In this document: positions 63,583-64,000 of the stretch, piece by piece
Numbering within the stretch: the stretch's first letter is position 1
Layout of the letters: every line of letters starts with the position of its first letter
Source: Blautia coccoides
GTDB taxonomy: Bacteria; Bacillota; Clostridia; Lachnospirales; Lachnospiraceae
DNA length: 64,000 nucleotides
Reading direction: 5' to 3'
Assembly (NCBI RefSeq): GCF_034355335.1
Contig: NZ_CP136422.1
Location: 5,430,501-5,494,500, forward strand
Translations under genes and position numbers: made by a program
Notes under the pieces: generated by a model
The model's input: the letters and a program-made list of their open reading frames with translations, nothing else
Told to the model about the DNA's origin: nothing
Databases searched by the model: none

Positions 63583-64000
63583 TCAGTGGGCATTGAATAT
63601 TGATTTACTGAGGCTTCCGGTCTTAAACAGTGAAAATGCCAGTACGACCGTATATGCCGCCACTGAAAACATTGCCCCATGCAGGTTTGTGGATATGGTC
63701 ATCGCATTGACCAGTACGGAATAAATGCCGACACAGACCAGCATGAAGAATCCCTGAAATGCCAGGGCGAACAAGCCTTTCAGATAGTTGTTCCCGATAT
63801 TGCCCCACTCCTTATTGGTCATGGTGGCAAACGGGATCGGTGCCACGGAAGTATAAAGGTAGATCTCAATCATCCTGCCATACATGATCACCGTGATAAT
63901 CACGGAGAGGATGCTCATGGTAAGGCTGATGAGAAGTGTTTCCATTGCCAGCAAAAACAGTTCCCCGATCTCCATATCTTCCAGAGATTCCGTCAGGGTA
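63583..64000 (-). CDS. VirB6/TrbL-like membrane protein, C-terminal part (cut by window edge)
   Basis: The frame is open to the window end, so the N-terminus is missing. The visible part has several hydrophobic segments (LLISLTMSILSVIITVIMYG; FALAFQGFFMLVCVGIYSVL) and a WGNIGNNYLKG segment typical of the CD1112-type TrbL/VirB6 family. It forms part of the inner channel and precedes PrgI and VirB4, as in related ICEs. Confidence 0.8.
   Translation of the reverse strand, partial: TLTESLEDMEIGELFLLAMETLLISLTMSILSVIITVIMYGRMIEIYLYTSVAPIPFATMTNKEWGNIGNNYLKGLFALAFQGFFMLVCVGIYSVLVNAMTISTNLHGAMFSVAAYTVVLAFSLFKTGSLSKSIFNAH

Noticed and set aside
1..64000. CRISPR array, tRNA or rRNA genes
   Set aside because: No regularly spaced repeats and no cloverleaf or rRNA signature was noticed on either strand; short hairpins are explained as terminators.

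Overview
The window looks like part of a large integrative conjugative element (ICE) from a gut Clostridia/Lachnospiraceae-type Firmicute. This is inferred from gene families and from strong AGGAGG-type ribosome binding sites; no chromosomal housekeeping gene or att site is visible. From 64 kb leftwards on the minus strand runs a type IV secretion module: VirB6/TrbL-like membrane protein (cut by the window edge), PrgI, VirB4 ATPase, DUF3789 micro-protein, a 3D/M23/NlpC-P60 cell-wall hydrolase, DUF4315, DUF4366, an MT-A70 methyltransferase, topoisomerase III, a 2122-aa thioester/CnaB surface adhesin, DUF5688, several small proteins, RadC, and a giant LtrC-like methylase/helicase. A class B sortase and a polyvalent YodL/nucleotidyltransferase/DUF4316 protein lie further left. 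A plus-strand MOBP-type relaxase enters from the left edge.

The LtrC-like gene is broken by nested insertions. A 9.76-kb element (33935-43691: large serine recombinase, MobV relaxase, RecA/DnaB-fold ATPase, two sigma-like proteins, lipoprotein, two-component system, TnpV) splits its 5' part. A 5.87-kb group II intron (22195-28060) splits its 3' part. The intron's own reverse transcriptase is split by a 3.5-kb recombinase-in-trio (RIT) element (23248-26768). Removing the insertions on paper restores one in-frame gene of 307 + 1955 + 302 codons (2564 aa). The serine-recombinase element also cuts a second, overlapping reading frame: a 114-aa TnpV-family gene with its own ribosome binding site lies out of frame inside the LtrC linker.

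The 4.7-15.5 kb stretch is an AT-rich accessory operon. It begins with a resolvase-type serine recombinase and continues with a methyltransferase subunit carrying the AdoMet-binding motif, a 1341-aa GIY-YIG/SF2 helicase/NPPY protein, two proteins of unknown fold, and PD-(D/E)XK or HsdR_N-like nucleases. It reads as a composite anti-phage or restriction system in which the methylase motifs are divided between two polypeptides. A SAM-I-clan-like structured RNA with an intrinsic terminator (about 15973-16106) lies upstream of a small gene just before this operon, and the operon has its own promoter and a dyad.

The left end (1-4.7 kb) holds the relaxase fragment, a lipoprotein gene pair, an IS91-like HUH element, an XRE regulator and a DUF6809-like protein. 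No rRNA, tRNA or CRISPR array was seen.
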